Assembly (NCBI GenBank): GCA_014268975.2
Contig: CP077096.1
Location: 1-64,000, forward strand
DNA from: Pseudomonas wayambapalatensis
GTDB lineage: Bacteria; Pseudomonadota; Gammaproteobacteria; Pseudomonadales; Pseudomonadaceae
Reading direction: 5' to 3'
Length of the DNA: 64,000 nucleotides
Part shown: positions 34,732 to 46,568 of the stretch, piece after piece
Layout: each line of letters starts with the position of its first letter
Numbering within the stretch: position 1 is the stretch's first letter
Notes under the pieces: model-generated
What the model saw: only the letters and a program-made list of their open reading frames with translations
What the model was told of the DNA's origin: nothing
Databases searched by the model: none
Position numbers and translations under genes: made by a program

Positions 34732-36642
34732 TCAGTTCGCTGCTACCCTGCGCTTCTCGGCAATCCGCGAGCGCCCGTAAAGCGCCACGATAGCCAGCAA
34801 CGCCACCGCCTGCGCACTCAGCGAATAGGCGTCGGCGTGAATCCCCAGCCAATCGAACTCGAAGAACGGCACCGGCCGCGTGCCCAGCACTCCAGCTTCC
34901 TGCAGTGCCTTGACGCCGTGCCCGGCGAACACCACCGACAGGGCGCACAACAACGCGGCGTTGATGCTGAAGAACAGCGACAGCGGCAGCTTCGCCGACC
35001 CGCGCAGGATCACCCAGGCCAACCCCACCAGCAACACCAGCGCAGTGGCACCACCGGCCAGCACCGCCTGGTGCCCGGCAGGCCCGGCCTGCAGCCACAG
35101 GGTTTCGTAGAACAGGATCACCTCGAACAGCTCGCGGTACACCGAGAAGAACGCCAGCATGGCGAAGCCGAAACGCCCGCCGCCACTGAGCAGGCTGCTC
35201 TTGATGTAGTCCTGCCAGGCTGCGGCGTGGCGCCGGTCATGCATCCACACCCCCAGCCACAGCACCATGACCGCAGCGAACAGCGCCGTGCAGCCCTCGA
35301 GCAACTCGCGCTGGGCGCCGCCGACATCGATCACGTAGGCCGCCAGAGCCCAGGTGGCGAAACCTGCAACCAGGGCCAGGCCCCAACCGATGTTGACGCT
35401 GCGTACCGCCGACTGCTGCCCGGTATTGCGCAGGAAGGCGAGGATCGCCGCCAGCACCAGGATCGCCTCCAGGCCCTCGCGCAGCAGGATCAGCAGCCCG
35501 GAGATGTAGCTCAGCGACCAGCTCAGGCCGTCGCTGCCAAGCAGTTTCGCAGCCTGCTCCAGCTTGACCTTGGCCTCGGCCAGGCGCTGCGCGGCCTGCT
35601 CGGCAGGCAGGCCATCCTGCAGCGACTGCCGGTAGGCCATCAACGACCTCTCGGTATCCTTGCGCACCTGCGCGTCGATGTTGTCGAGCGAGCTCTCCAC
35701 CAGCTCGAAACCTTCGAGATAAGCGGCCACCGACAGGTCGTAGGCCTGGTCGTGATCGCCCTCGCGGTAGGCCGCCAGGCTCTTGTCCAGGGTGCTGGAG
35801 GTGTATTCGAGCAGCTGTGCCGGGCCACGCTTGACCTGCGGTGGCTGGGCGCGCTGGGCACGGAATGCAGCAACGGCGTCGGCGCCTTCATTGGCGCCGA
35901 CTTCGGCCGGGGTCTGGCGGGCCAGGTCGGCGATGTTCCAGGTCTTGTCGCCCTTGGCCGCCTGCGGGTCGGCGGTGAAGCTGGCAATGTAGGCGGCCAC
36001 GTCCCAGCGCTGGCGCTCGTCGAGCTGATCGGCGAATGACGGCATCTCGGTGCCCTCGATACCCAGGCCGAGGGTGTTGTACAGGTCGAACAGGCTCAAC
36101 TGGTCAAGGCGCTGGGCATCGCGCAGGTTGGCCGGCGCAGGCTCCAGGCCGACACCCGCCGGGCCGTCACCGGCACCGCTGTCACCGTGGCAGATCGAGC
36201 AGTTCTGCGCATACAGCGCGGCACCGCGAGCCGGATCCGGCGTGATCACCGGCGCCTGGCTGACCTCATAGGCCACCGCCAGCCGCGCACCCAACTGCCG
36301 AGCCTGGTGCGCCACGGCGCCACCGTCCTGGCGTTGCTCGATGGCCTGGCGCAGCGCCTGCACACCCTGCTCGAGGGCGTCGCGCTCGGGGTTGGCGGGC
36401 AAGCCCTTGACCAGCTCGGCCAGCACCCCGCTGAACTCCTGCTGTTCGCGATATTCACCCTCATCCACCACCTTGCCGTCATGCACGGTCGGCGGGTAGT
36501 CGGCACCGATGTAGTCCAGCAGGTGCAACGCCTTGGTGGCCTCGGCGGGGGCTTCGGCCTGCGCCAGGGTGCTGCACAGCGCCAGCACCGGACCGAGCAA
36601 CAAGGCCGGCAACCAGGCGAGCGGACGGGAACGGGGAATCAT
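34732..36642 (-). CDS. Cytochrome c / FTR1 fusion iron permease
   Basis: A 636-residue protein. A signal peptide (cut near residue 29, TLAQAEAP) leads to a periplasmic region with one haem c site CSICH at residues 148-152, then a helical linker and an FTR1-type permease with REGLE at 388-392 and a second motif RELFEVILFYETL. FTR1 proteins move iron across the membrane using these Glu-rich REXXE motifs; the fused c-type haem suggests coupled redox of iron. About seven helices occupy residues ~375-625. The partner cupredoxin/EfeO-type genes of other systems are not nearby. It is probably co-transcribed with yaiI. Confidence 0.88.
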   Translation of the reverse strand: MIPRSRPLAWLPALLLGPVLALCSTLAQAEAPAEATKALHLLDYIGADYPPTVHDGKVVDEGEYREQQEFSGVLAELVKGLPANPERDALEQGVQALRQAIEQRQDGGAVAHQARQLGARLAVAYEVSQAPVITPDPARGAALYAQNCSICHGDSGAGDGPAGVGLEPAPANLRDAQRLDQLSLFDLYNTLGLGIEGTEMPSFADQLDERQRWDVAAYIASFTADPQAAKGDKTWNIADLARQTPAEVGANEGADAVAAFRAQRAQPPQVKRGPAQLLEYTSSTLDKSLAAYREGDHDQAYDLSVAAYLEGFELVESSLDNIDAQVRKDTERSLMAYRQSLQDGLPAEQAAQRLAEAKVKLEQAAKLLGSDGLSWSLSYISGLLILLREGLEAILVLAAILAFLRNTGQQSAVRSVNIGWGLALVAGFATWALAAYVIDVGGAQRELLEGCTALFAAVMVLWLGVWMHDRRHAAAWQDYIKSSLLSGGGRFGFAMLAFFSVYRELFEVILFYETLWLQAGPAGHQAVLAGGATALVLLVGLAWVILRGSAKLPLSLFFSINAALLCALSVVFAGHGVKALQEAGVLGTRPVPFFEFDWLGIHADAYSLSAQAVALLAIVALYGRSRIAEKRRVAAN

Positions 36643-36761
36643 GGGGCGATCTCGGCGGGAATACGAAAGCGAACATTGTTCACTTCCACTTCGACTTGCT
36701 CAAGGTTCGCGGGCGGATTTCATGAAAAATCTTGCAACGAATACGTTCTGAATCGGCCCGC

Positions 36762-37688
36762 TCAAAATGCTCCCAGGATCTCCACCTCAGGCAAATCCAT
36801 CGCCGCCGCTTCCTCCTGCAAGAAGGCACTCAAGCGCCGCAGTCGCTCGCCCCCCGGCCGGGTGCGCGGCCACACCAGGTAATAGTCCAGACCGCTGGCC
36901 ACCGCCGTCGGCCATGGCAGGCTCAGGCGCCCCTGGGCGACGTCTTCGGCGACCATCAGCAGGTCACCCATCGACACCCCATAACCCCGGGCGGCGGCGA
37001 TCATGCCCAGCTCCAGGGTGTCGAACACCTGCCCGCCCTTGAGCGACACCGTTTCGCTCAGGCCCATGCGCGCCAGCCAACTGCGCCAGTCGCGACGATC
37101 GGGCGTCGGGTGCAGCAGCTCGACGCTGGCCAGCCTGCGCGCATCCCAGGGCGCCTCGGCCTGCAGGTCCGGGGCGCCCACCGGGATCAGCAGCTCGGCG
37201 AACAGCCGGCGCACCTCCCAATCCACCGGAAAGCTGCCATCGCTGAGCAGTACCGCGCAATCGAAGGGCTCTTGATTGAAGTCCACATGGTCGACGTCCA
37301 TCCAGGCGCTGGTCAGTTGCACCTCGTTGCCCGGCTGCAAGTGGCGGAAACGGCTAAGGCGCGCCAGCAGCCAGCGCATGGTCAGGGTCGAGGGGGCTTT
37401 CATGCGCAGGATGTCGTCCTCACCGCGCAAGGTATTGCAGGCCCGTTCCAGTGCCGCGAAACCGTCGCGCACGCCAGGCAGCAGCATCCGCGCCGCCTCG
37501 GTGGGCTGCAGGTTGCGGCCGTTGCGCACGAACAGCCGGCAGGCAAAGTGCTCTTCGAGGGTGCGGATATGGCGGCTGACCGCACTCTGGGTAATGGACA
37601 ACTCCTCCCCGGCGCGGGTGAAGGAGCTCAGCCGCGCGGCCGCTTCAAATGCGCGCAGGGCATACAGCGGTGGTAGCTGACGGGACAT
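36762..37688 (-). CDS. LysR-family regulator (GcvA-like) of the MATE transporter
   Basis: A 308-residue LysR-type regulator. The N-terminal helix-turn-helix includes FTRAGEELSITQSAVSRHIRTLEE, and the effector domain follows from residue ~90. The GcvA-like start is MSRQLPPLYALRAFEAAARL at 37688; an in-frame extension to 37811 has no support. It diverges from the MATE gene across 160 bp that contains a 17-bp perfect palindrome of LysR type, so the MATE gene is its likely target. The inducer is unknown. Confidence 0.85.
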   Translation of the reverse strand: MSRQLPPLYALRAFEAAARLSSFTRAGEELSITQSAVSRHIRTLEEHFACRLFVRNGRNLQPTEAARMLLPGVRDGFAALERACNTLRGEDDILRMKAPSTLTMRWLLARLSRFRHLQPGNEVQLTSAWMDVDHVDFNQEPFDCAVLLSDGSFPVDWEVRRLFAELLIPVGAPDLQAEAPWDARRLASVELLHPTPDRRDWRSWLARMGLSETVSLKGGQVFDTLELGMIAAARGYGVSMGDLLMVAEDVAQGRLSLPWPTAVASGLDYYLVWPRTRPGGERLRRLSAFLQEEAAAMDLPEVEILGAF

Positions 37689-37738
37689 GGGACACCTGTC
37701 ATACGTGGGCATGAGGCGAATCATCGAAATCATACATC

Positions 37739-37755
37739 CATGAGTTGAACTCATG
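37739..37755. promoter_or_regulatory. Candidate LysR operator in the MATE/LysR divergent region
   Basis: A perfect palindrome CATGAGTTGAACTCATG lies about 50 nt upstream of the regulator ATG and 94 nt upstream of the MATE ATG. It contains a T-N11-A box (T-GAGTTGAACTC-A), the classic LysR half-site layout. Binding is inferred. Confidence 0.55.
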
Positions 37756-37848
37756 CCAACGATCGCTTTTATCCTTTTGTGGAATGCTGACCGAAGCCTC
37801 AGAATCCCCAATTCTCGCTGTAGGACTCATACTCAAGGACTTCGCCCC

Positions 37849-39231
37849 ATGCATGTCGCGCCCACCACCGAACTCAAGGCTCTGCTGCGCCTGGCCGGGC
37901 CCCTGGTCGCCTCGCAATTGGCGCACATGCTGATGGTGCTCACCGACACCCTGATGATGGCGCGCATCAGCCCACAGGCGCTGGCAGGGGGCGGCCTGGG
38001 TGCGGCGAGCTACTCGTTCGTGTCGATCTTCTGCCTGGGCGTGATCGCTGCGGTCGGCACCCTGGTGGCCTTCCGCAAGGGCGCAGGTGACATCGCCGGG
38101 GCCACGCGCCTGGCGCAGAACGGCCTGTGGCTGGCCTGGGGCCTGGCGCTGGGCGCGGCCCTGGTGTTGTGGAACCTCAAACCTGTGTTGCTGCTGTTCG
38201 GCCAGCGTCCCGACAACGTCGATATGGCCATGCAGTTCCTCACCCTGCTGCCCCTGGCGCTGCCCGGCTACCTGACCTTCATGGCCCTGCGCGGCTTTAC
38301 CAGTGCCCTGGGCCATTCGACCCCGGTGATGATCATCAGCCTGGTGGGCACGGTGCTCAACTACCTGTTCAACCACGCGTTGATCGAAGGCATGTTCGGC
38401 CTGCCCAAGCTGGGCCTGATGGGCATCGGCCTGGTCACTGCCGTGGTGTCGCTGGGCATGGCCATCGCCCTGGCGCTGTACATCCACTGGCACCGCGCAT
38501 ACGACGCCTATCCGCTGCGCAAGGGCCTGTCACGCCCCTCGCTCGATGCACTGCGCGAGCTATGGCGGCTGGGCCTGCCGATCGGCGGCACTTACATCGT
38601 CGAGGTCGGCCTGTTCGCCTTCGCCGCCCTGTGCATGGGTGTACTGGGCGATACCGAGCTGGCCGCGCACCAGATCGCCCTGCCGATCATTTCCGCGGCG
38701 TTCATGGTGCCGACCGGGCTGTCCTACGCGGTGACCATGCGGGTCGGGCTGTACTACGGTGCAGGCAACCTGCTGGCCGCGCGCAGCGCCGGGCGCATCG
38801 GGATCGGCCTGGGCGCGGTGGTGATGTTCGCCTTCGCGGTGCTGTTCTGGCTGTTCCCGGAAACCTTCGTGGGGCTGCTGGTCGACCGCAATGACCCGGC
38901 GTTCGCCGCCATCTTCGCGCTCGCCGTGCAGTTGGTGATGGTGGCCGCCTGGTTCGAGCTGTTCGACGGCACGCAGACCATCGCCATGGGCTCGATCCGC
39001 GGCCTGAAGGACGCCAAGACCACGTTCGTGATCGGCCTGCTGTGCTATTGGCTGGTGGGCGCACCCTGCGCCTGGGTGTTCGCCTTCACCCTCGGCGGGG
39101 GTGCGGTGGGTATCTGGTGGGGCTTGGCGCTGGGGCTGGCGTGCGCGGCGGTGGCGCTGACACTGGCGTTCGAATGGCGGATGAAGCGTCTGCTGGGCAA
39201 GGCGGCCGTGGGGGTGGCGGTGTCGGCCTGA
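37849..39231 (+). CDS. MATE-family multidrug/cation efflux transporter
   Basis: A 460-residue inner-membrane protein with 12 predicted helices in two homologous halves. The first helix region LLRLAGPLVASQLAHMLMVLTDTLMMARI and the matched second-half GLPIGGTYIVEVGLFAFAALCMGVLG are typical of NorM-type MATE exporters, which expel cationic compounds by Na+ or H+ antiport. I start at ATG 37849; upstream in-frame codons in the operator region are not coding. Substrate unknown. A short hairpin GCGGCCC-N7-GGGCCGC follows 9 nt after the stop. Confidence 0.9.
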   Translation: MHVAPTTELKALLRLAGPLVASQLAHMLMVLTDTLMMARISPQALAGGGLGAASYSFVSIFCLGVIAAVGTLVAFRKGAGDIAGATRLAQNGLWLAWGLALGAALVLWNLKPVLLLFGQRPDNVDMAMQFLTLLPLALPGYLTFMALRGFTSALGHSTPVMIISLVGTVLNYLFNHALIEGMFGLPKLGLMGIGLVTAVVSLGMAIALALYIHWHRAYDAYPLRKGLSRPSLDALRELWRLGLPIGGTYIVEVGLFAFAALCMGVLGDTELAAHQIALPIISAAFMVPTGLSYAVTMRVGLYYGAGNLLAARSAGRIGIGLGAVVMFAFAVLFWLFPETFVGLLVDRNDPAFAAIFALAVQLVMVAAWFELFDGTQTIAMGSIRGLKDAKTTFVIGLLCYWLVGAPCAWVFAFTLGGGAVGIWWGLALGLACAAVALTLAFEWRMKRLLGKAAVGVAVSA

Positions 39232-39266
39232 AATCGGTGGCGGCCCCGCGACAGGGCCGCTACAGG

Positions 39267-40931
39267 CTAAACACTCACCAGCTGCGGCTTGCCCGCCTGG
39301 AACAGGTAGACGATCAGCTCATCGATCGGCAACGGTCGGCTCACCAGGAACCCCTGCACCTGGTCGCAACCGAAGTCACGCAGCAGCCCCAGTTGCTCGT
39401 CGCTTTCCACCCCCTCGGCGACCACCTCCAGGTTGAGGTTGTGCGCCAGGTTGATCATCGCATGCACCAGCTTGCGGTTCTCTTCGCGCTGCTCCATGCC
39501 AGCGACGAAGCTGCGATCGACCTTGAGCAAGGTGATGGGCAGGCTGTTCAGGTGCACGAACGACGAAAAACCAGTGCCGAAGTCATCCAGCGAGAAACGC
39601 ACACCCAGGCGCCCCAGTGCATCCATGGTCTGGCGCACCACTTCGTTGCGGCGCATCACCGCGGTCTCGGTCAGCTCGAACTCCAGCCAGCGCGCATCGA
39701 CACCGTGCTCGACGATCAGCCGACTCAGGGTCGCCAACAGCTGGCTGTCCTGGAACTGGCGGAAGCTCAGGTTCACCGCCATGTGCAACGGCGCCAGGCC
39801 GTGCTCGCCCAGAGCCTGCATGTCACGCAGGGCGCGGGAGATGACCCAGTAGCCCAGCGGAACGATCAGCCCGCTCTGCTCGGCCAACGGCACGAACTCG
39901 CTCGGCGGCAGCAGGCCACGCTCGGCATGGCGCCAGCGCACCAGCGCCTCGAGGCCGACGATGGTGCCGTCCCTGAGGTTCAGGCGCGGTTGGTAGTGCA
40001 GTTCCAGCTCGTCACGACGCAGGGCCCGGCGCAGCTCGCTTTCCAGGTCGGCGAGGCTGCGGGCGTTGCTGTTTATCCGCTCGTTGAACACGTGATACGT
40101 GCAGCCCTGGCTGCCCTTGGCCTGGCGCATGGCGATGTGTGCATGCCACATCAACGGATCGGCACCCGCTTGCGCACGGGCATGGGCCAGGCCCAGACTG
40201 CAACCGAGCAGCAGGCTTTCACCATCGATCCAGTAGGGCTCGGCGAGGGCCTCGACGATTCGCTCGGCAGTGCGCTCGGCGCGGCTGGGGTCGCGGCGGG
40301 TATCGATCAACAGCGCAAACTCATCGCTGCCCAGGCGGGCCAACTGGTCGCCGGCCTCCAGTTGCTGCTTGAGACGGTTGACCACCTGCAGGATCAGGCG
40401 GTCACCGCCCTGGTGCCCCAGGGCGTCGTTGACGTGGCGGAAGTTGTCCAGGTCCAGGTGGCCGAGGGCCAGGCCGCGGCCTGCGTTCTCCGCCAGGCGG
40501 GCGGTGAGCAGTGCCTGGAAGCCCTGGCGATTGGCGATGCCGGTGAGCGGGTCCTGCTCGGCCAGGCGTTGCAAGGTGGCGACCAGCACACCGCGTTCGC
40601 GTACATGGCGCAACGAGCGGCGTAGCGCATCACTGTTCAGCTGCCCGCGCACCAGCCAGTCGCTCACCCCCACCGGAGGCGCATCGGGCTCGTGCTCCAG
40701 CAGCAGGATGGTCGGCAGGTCGCAGCGCCCGGGTGCCGGCTGCAGCTCCGGCGTGGCCAGCACCACAGCCTGGCGATCGTGAACGAACAGGCTGTCCACC
40801 GCCTCCCAGCTCGGCGCAGTCAACAGCACCGCGCTGCCGGCCAGCGGCTGGACACATTCGCGCAGCAATGCAGCCCATTCCGGCTCATCGGCCAACAGCA
40901 GCAAGCGCAACGGTTCGACGGGCGTGGACAA
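39267..40931 (-). CDS. GGDEF-EAL cyclic-di-GMP protein with degenerate receiver-like domain
   Basis: A 554-residue cytosolic protein in three parts. Residues ~8-115 look like a receiver domain whose phosphate-accepting Asp region reads VVLATPELQ, without an Asp. Residues ~120-285 are a GGDEF domain whose signature is GSDEF (201-205). Residues ~295-545 are an EAL domain with EAL at 328-330, ELTETAV, DDFGTGFSS, KVDRSF and EGVES intact. It is therefore most likely a c-di-GMP phosphodiesterase, with a GGDEF part that is regulatory or weakly active. No membrane helix is visible. It diverges from rep. Confidence 0.9.
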   Translation of the reverse strand: MSTPVEPLRLLLLADEPEWAALLRECVQPLAGSAVLLTAPSWEAVDSLFVHDRQAVVLATPELQPAPGRCDLPTILLLEHEPDAPPVGVSDWLVRGQLNSDALRRSLRHVRERGVLVATLQRLAEQDPLTGIANRQGFQALLTARLAENAGRGLALGHLDLDNFRHVNDALGHQGGDRLILQVVNRLKQQLEAGDQLARLGSDEFALLIDTRRDPSRAERTAERIVEALAEPYWIDGESLLLGCSLGLAHARAQAGADPLMWHAHIAMRQAKGSQGCTYHVFNERINSNARSLADLESELRRALRRDELELHYQPRLNLRDGTIVGLEALVRWRHAERGLLPPSEFVPLAEQSGLIVPLGYWVISRALRDMQALGEHGLAPLHMAVNLSFRQFQDSQLLATLSRLIVEHGVDARWLEFELTETAVMRRNEVVRQTMDALGRLGVRFSLDDFGTGFSSFVHLNSLPITLLKVDRSFVAGMEQREENRKLVHAMINLAHNLNLEVVAEGVESDEQLGLLRDFGCDQVQGFLVSRPLPIDELIVYLFQAGKPQLVSV

Positions 40932-40992
40932 GCGGGCTCCTTAGGGCTTGAACGGTGTGACCGAGGATGCGCCGTATCCTAACCGACAAGTA

Positions 40993-41009
40993 GAAATGAT
41001 TCTCACTTT
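40993..41009. promoter_or_regulatory. Possible Fur-like site between GGDEF-EAL gene and rep
   Basis: GAAATGATTCTCACTTT resembles one half of Pseudomonas Fur sites (AATGATTCTCATT). It lies 62 nt upstream of the GGDEF-EAL start and 180 nt from rep. The match is imperfect on the right side. Confidence 0.3.
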
Positions 41010-41186
41010 TACATGTGGCGTTCCCTGCCCCGCATCTCGACGGATTGTGCCGTGCATCCTGCGCGAAAGTCGCAACGCCCGCAAATCTGAATGGTGCGCT
41101 GCATCACACTGTCAGACGGTCGCGCCATAACCGACCCATGCCTGCTAGAATGCGCGGCTATTTTCTGGTTACTCCCGGTTTCTAGC

Positions 41187-43842
<2,656 letters not shown>

Positions 43843-43883
43843 GGCGGCGCCACACTCACTCGATTGCGGCCATTCAATGAGGG

Positions 43884-43940
43884 CCTCTTCGCGGGCAAGT
43901 CGCAGCGGCGAACCGCCGCTGCGACTTGCCCGCGAAGAGG
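43884..43940. repeat. Perfect 27-bp inverted repeat (REP-type cruciform) after xpt
   Basis: Arms 43884-43910 and 43914-43940 are exactly complementary with loop AAC. The outer part is the standard REP core CCTCTTCGCGGGCAA; the inner part GTCGCAGCGGCG-aac-CGCCGCTGCGAC is identical to the element at 5828-5890. It lies between convergent xpt and the acyl-CoA hydrolase. Confidence 0.88.
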
Positions 43941-43975
43941 TCGGCACTGACAGCCCCACGGGGCCTCGTTTGCTC

Positions 43976-45844
43976 CTAGCTTTTTTGACTCGCCTGCAAC
44001 CCCGCCAGCAGCAACCGCTGGTACAGCTCCTCCTTCAGCCCCTGCGGTTCACTCAGCCCCATCCGCAGCAGATGCGCCGGATAGGCCTGAGGTTCTGGCG
44101 CATCCAGCGCAGCCTTGCCCAACTCCAGCACCTCGCTCAGCTTGAACTTGCTCTTGAGCCAGTTCAGCGCCCGCAGCAGGTCCTGCTCCTCAGGCGTGAA
44201 GTCGCTGCCCAACGGATACTCGGGGAACAACCCCGCATGCCGCGCCTTGATCGCCTCCAGGCGCTCGGGCGTGTTGTCGGTGAAACGTGCCGATAGCTCA
44301 AAGTCCCGCGCCAGCTTGCCGGCCTTCTTGGCCTGCTCCATCAAAGGCTTCTGGAAACGTGAGTCGCTGATCGCCAGCAACCGTGCGATCACCTCGCTGT
44401 CGGTCTGCCCACGCAGGTCGGCGATGCCGTATTCGGTGATCACGATGTCGCGCAGGTGCCGGGGAATGGTGCAATGGCCGTACTGCCAGAACACATTCGA
44501 CGTCACCTCGCCACCCGCCTCGCGCCAGCTGCGCAGCAGCAGGATCGAACGCGCGCCCTCCAGCGCATGGCCCTGGGCGACGAAGTTGTACTGCCCGCCC
44601 ACGCCACTGAGTACCCGGCCATCCTCCAGTTGATCGGCCACCCCGGCGCCGAGCAGGGTCATGCCGAACACCGTGTTGACGAAGCGCGCATCGCGGCGCT
44701 GGCGACGTTTGAGCGCTTCGTCGCCATACAGCTCGTTGATGAAGCTGATGGCGGTCATGGCGAAGCGCTTGCGCTGTTCAAGAGGCATCTGCCGCAAGCG
44801 CCGGTAGAAATCCGCGCTACCGAGGAAGAATCCGCCATGCACCAGCACGCCCTGCTCGTCGGCCGGACGCCGCACCACGCCTGCTTCGGCCAGCGCCAGC
44901 AGGCCGTTGACGAACATCTCGCTGCAGCCGTAGAGCCCCTGAGCAAAGGCATCCATACCACCCTCACGCTCGATCAGCGTTTTCCAGGGGTTCAGGTCCA
45001 GGTCTTCGAGCAGCGCGCGGTAGCCGTCGTTGTCGCCCTGACGCGCGAGCAACGCAGCAGCCACGGCATCGCCCATGGCGCCGATGCCGATCTGCAGGGT
45101 GCCACCATCGCGCACCAAGGTGCTGGCGTGCAGGCCGATGCAATGATCCTGGAGGGTGACCGGCATGTTTGGCGTGGAAAACAGCCGACGCTGCTCGGGA
45201 GTGTCGATCAGCAGGTCGAAATCCTGGGCCGCAAGCTCGGCGTCGCCCGGCATGTAGGGCAGTTCGACATGCACCTGGCCAAGCAGCAGGATGGTTTCGC
45301 CGGCGGCGCGGCGCTTGGCGATCATCGGCAGCAGGTCGAGGGTGATATCGGGGTTGCAGGCCAGGCTCAGGTGATCCGGACGCTCGGGCGTGGCGGCGAC
45401 GATCTGGGCGATGAGGTTCAGGCCCTTGGCGTTGATATCGCGCGCAGCGTGGCTGTAGTTGCTACTGACGTAGTCCTGCTGGGCGGTCTCGCTGTGCAGC
45501 AGCGAACCGGGCTGCATGAAGAACTGCTCGACACGGATGTTGGCCGGGAGGGTGTCGTTGCGCAGGTCGGCGAGGTAGTCGAGCTCTTCGTAGTCGGCGA
45601 ACACGCGCTCGACGAAGGGTTCGAGGAAACGCCGCTGCAGGCCGTCACCCAGCGGCGGTCGGCCCAGGCTGAGGGCGGTGTAGATCGTCAGGCGGCGCTC
45701 GGGCAGGTCTCGGATGCGCGCATAGAGGGCGTTGACGAAGGCATTGGGTTTGCCCAGGCCAAGGGGCAGGCCCATGTGGATATGGGCGGGGAGACGGGCC
45801 AGAACCTGGTCGACGGCCTGGTCGATCGAGCAGCGGTGGGGCAT
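43976..45844 (-). CDS. Acetyl-CoA hydrolase/transferase family protein
   Basis: A 622-residue protein of the acetyl-CoA hydrolase / succinyl-CoA:acetate CoA-transferase family. It starts MPHRCSIDQAVDQVLARLPA and has GLPLGLGKPNAFVNALYARI, the C-terminal AcetylCoA_hyd_C region GVGGQYNFVAQGHALEGARS and RDIVITEYGIADLRGQTD. It is longer than the ~500-residue SCACT enzymes, which suggests a distinct subgroup. It transfers or hydrolyses CoA from short acyl-CoAs; the exact substrate is not evident. Monocistronic, with a REP upstream. Confidence 0.85.
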   Translation of the reverse strand: MPHRCSIDQAVDQVLARLPAHIHMGLPLGLGKPNAFVNALYARIRDLPERRLTIYTALSLGRPPLGDGLQRRFLEPFVERVFADYEELDYLADLRNDTLPANIRVEQFFMQPGSLLHSETAQQDYVSSNYSHAARDINAKGLNLIAQIVAATPERPDHLSLACNPDITLDLLPMIAKRRAAGETILLLGQVHVELPYMPGDAELAAQDFDLLIDTPEQRRLFSTPNMPVTLQDHCIGLHASTLVRDGGTLQIGIGAMGDAVAAALLARQGDNDGYRALLEDLDLNPWKTLIEREGGMDAFAQGLYGCSEMFVNGLLALAEAGVVRRPADEQGVLVHGGFFLGSADFYRRLRQMPLEQRKRFAMTAISFINELYGDEALKRRQRRDARFVNTVFGMTLLGAGVADQLEDGRVLSGVGGQYNFVAQGHALEGARSILLLRSWREAGGEVTSNVFWQYGHCTIPRHLRDIVITEYGIADLRGQTDSEVIARLLAISDSRFQKPLMEQAKKAGKLARDFELSARFTDNTPERLEAIKARHAGLFPEYPLGSDFTPEEQDLLRALNWLKSKFKLSEVLELGKAALDAPEPQAYPAHLLRMGLSEPQGLKEELYQRLLLAGLQASQKS

Positions 45845-45913
45845 GGGGGGCTCCTGTGGCTTTTTCGGGGCGTACAGGCTGTGACCATTACCCTAGCTGA
45901 TTTGCTGAGCGGG

Positions 45914-45944
45914 CCGGCGCTTTCGCGGGCAAGCCCGCTCCTAC
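45914..45944. repeat. Single REP element upstream of the acyl-CoA hydrolase gene
   Basis: CTTTCGCGGGCAAGCCCGCTCCTAC is a single REP unit in the gap between the leftward cytochrome c5 gene and the acetyl-CoA hydrolase start. No inverted partner is adjacent. Confidence 0.75.
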
Positions 45945-45964
45945 GGGCAGATTCCCCCGCAAAT

Positions 45965-45994
45965 GCAAAGCCCGCCATCGATGGCGGGCTTTGC
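45965..45994 (-). terminator. Perfect 30-nt palindromic hairpin after cytochrome c5
   Basis: GCAAAGCCCGCCAT-cg-ATGGCGGGCTTTGC is self-complementary throughout. It begins 16 nt after the cytochrome c5 stop on the minus strand. The AAAG and CTTT ends give weak A/U flanks. Confidence 0.7.
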
Positions 45995-46010
45995 GCAAAT
46001 CCGGTCCGGC

Positions 46011-46433
46011 CTACAGCCCCGACATTTTCTTGATCGCACCCTTGAGCTCGTCGTCCGAGCAATCCGCACAGGTCCCCTTGGGCGGCATGGCGTTGATGCC
46101 AGTAATGGCCTTGGCCAGGATGCCGTCGAGGCCGCCCTGGTGATCGGCGCGCTCTTTCCAGGCGGCCGTGTCGCCGATTTTCGGCGCGTTCAGCAGGCCC
46201 GTGCCATGGCAGGCATTGCAGTGCTTGGCGATGATTTCATCGGGCGTCTTGGCGCCACCGCCACCGGCCGATACGGCCACTTCCATGCCCTTGCACTCCT
46301 GGCCCTGGACGCACACCTGCCCCACCGGTTCCAGGCGCTTGGCGATGTCGTCATTGGTCGCAGCGGTTGCATTGAGTGCCCAGAGGGCGAATACGGCTGC
46401 TGGTACGGCCAGCATCTTCTTGATTTGGTTCAC
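46011..46433 (-). CDS. Cytochrome c5 family protein
   Basis: A 140-residue secreted c-type cytochrome. A signal peptide (KKMLAVPAAVFALWALNATA) precedes the mature protein. The haem site is CNACH in AKHCNACHGTGLLNAPKIGD, the Met ligand region is ITGINAMPPKG, and the extra disulfide CADCSDDEL is characteristic of cytochrome c5. It carries electrons in the periplasm. I choose GTG 46433 with GAGG upstream; no ATG gives a full signal peptide. A GTG farther upstream at 46472 has weaker support. Confidence 0.88.
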   Translation of the reverse strand: MNQIKKMLAVPAAVFALWALNATAATNDDIAKRLEPVGQVCVQGQECKGMEVAVSAGGGGAKTPDEIIAKHCNACHGTGLLNAPKIGDTAAWKERADHQGGLDGILAKAITGINAMPPKGTCADCSDDELKGAIKKMSGL

Positions 46434-46568
46434 GCGTACACCCTCATGGTGGCTAATCACGCCCGCGGCCACGGTTGGCGAGCGTTGAAAAGTATAGCGG
46501 CTACCCGGAAGGCGTGAAACGACCCCACACAGGAAAGGGGTATTGGCGAAACAATACGCTGCGCTGGA

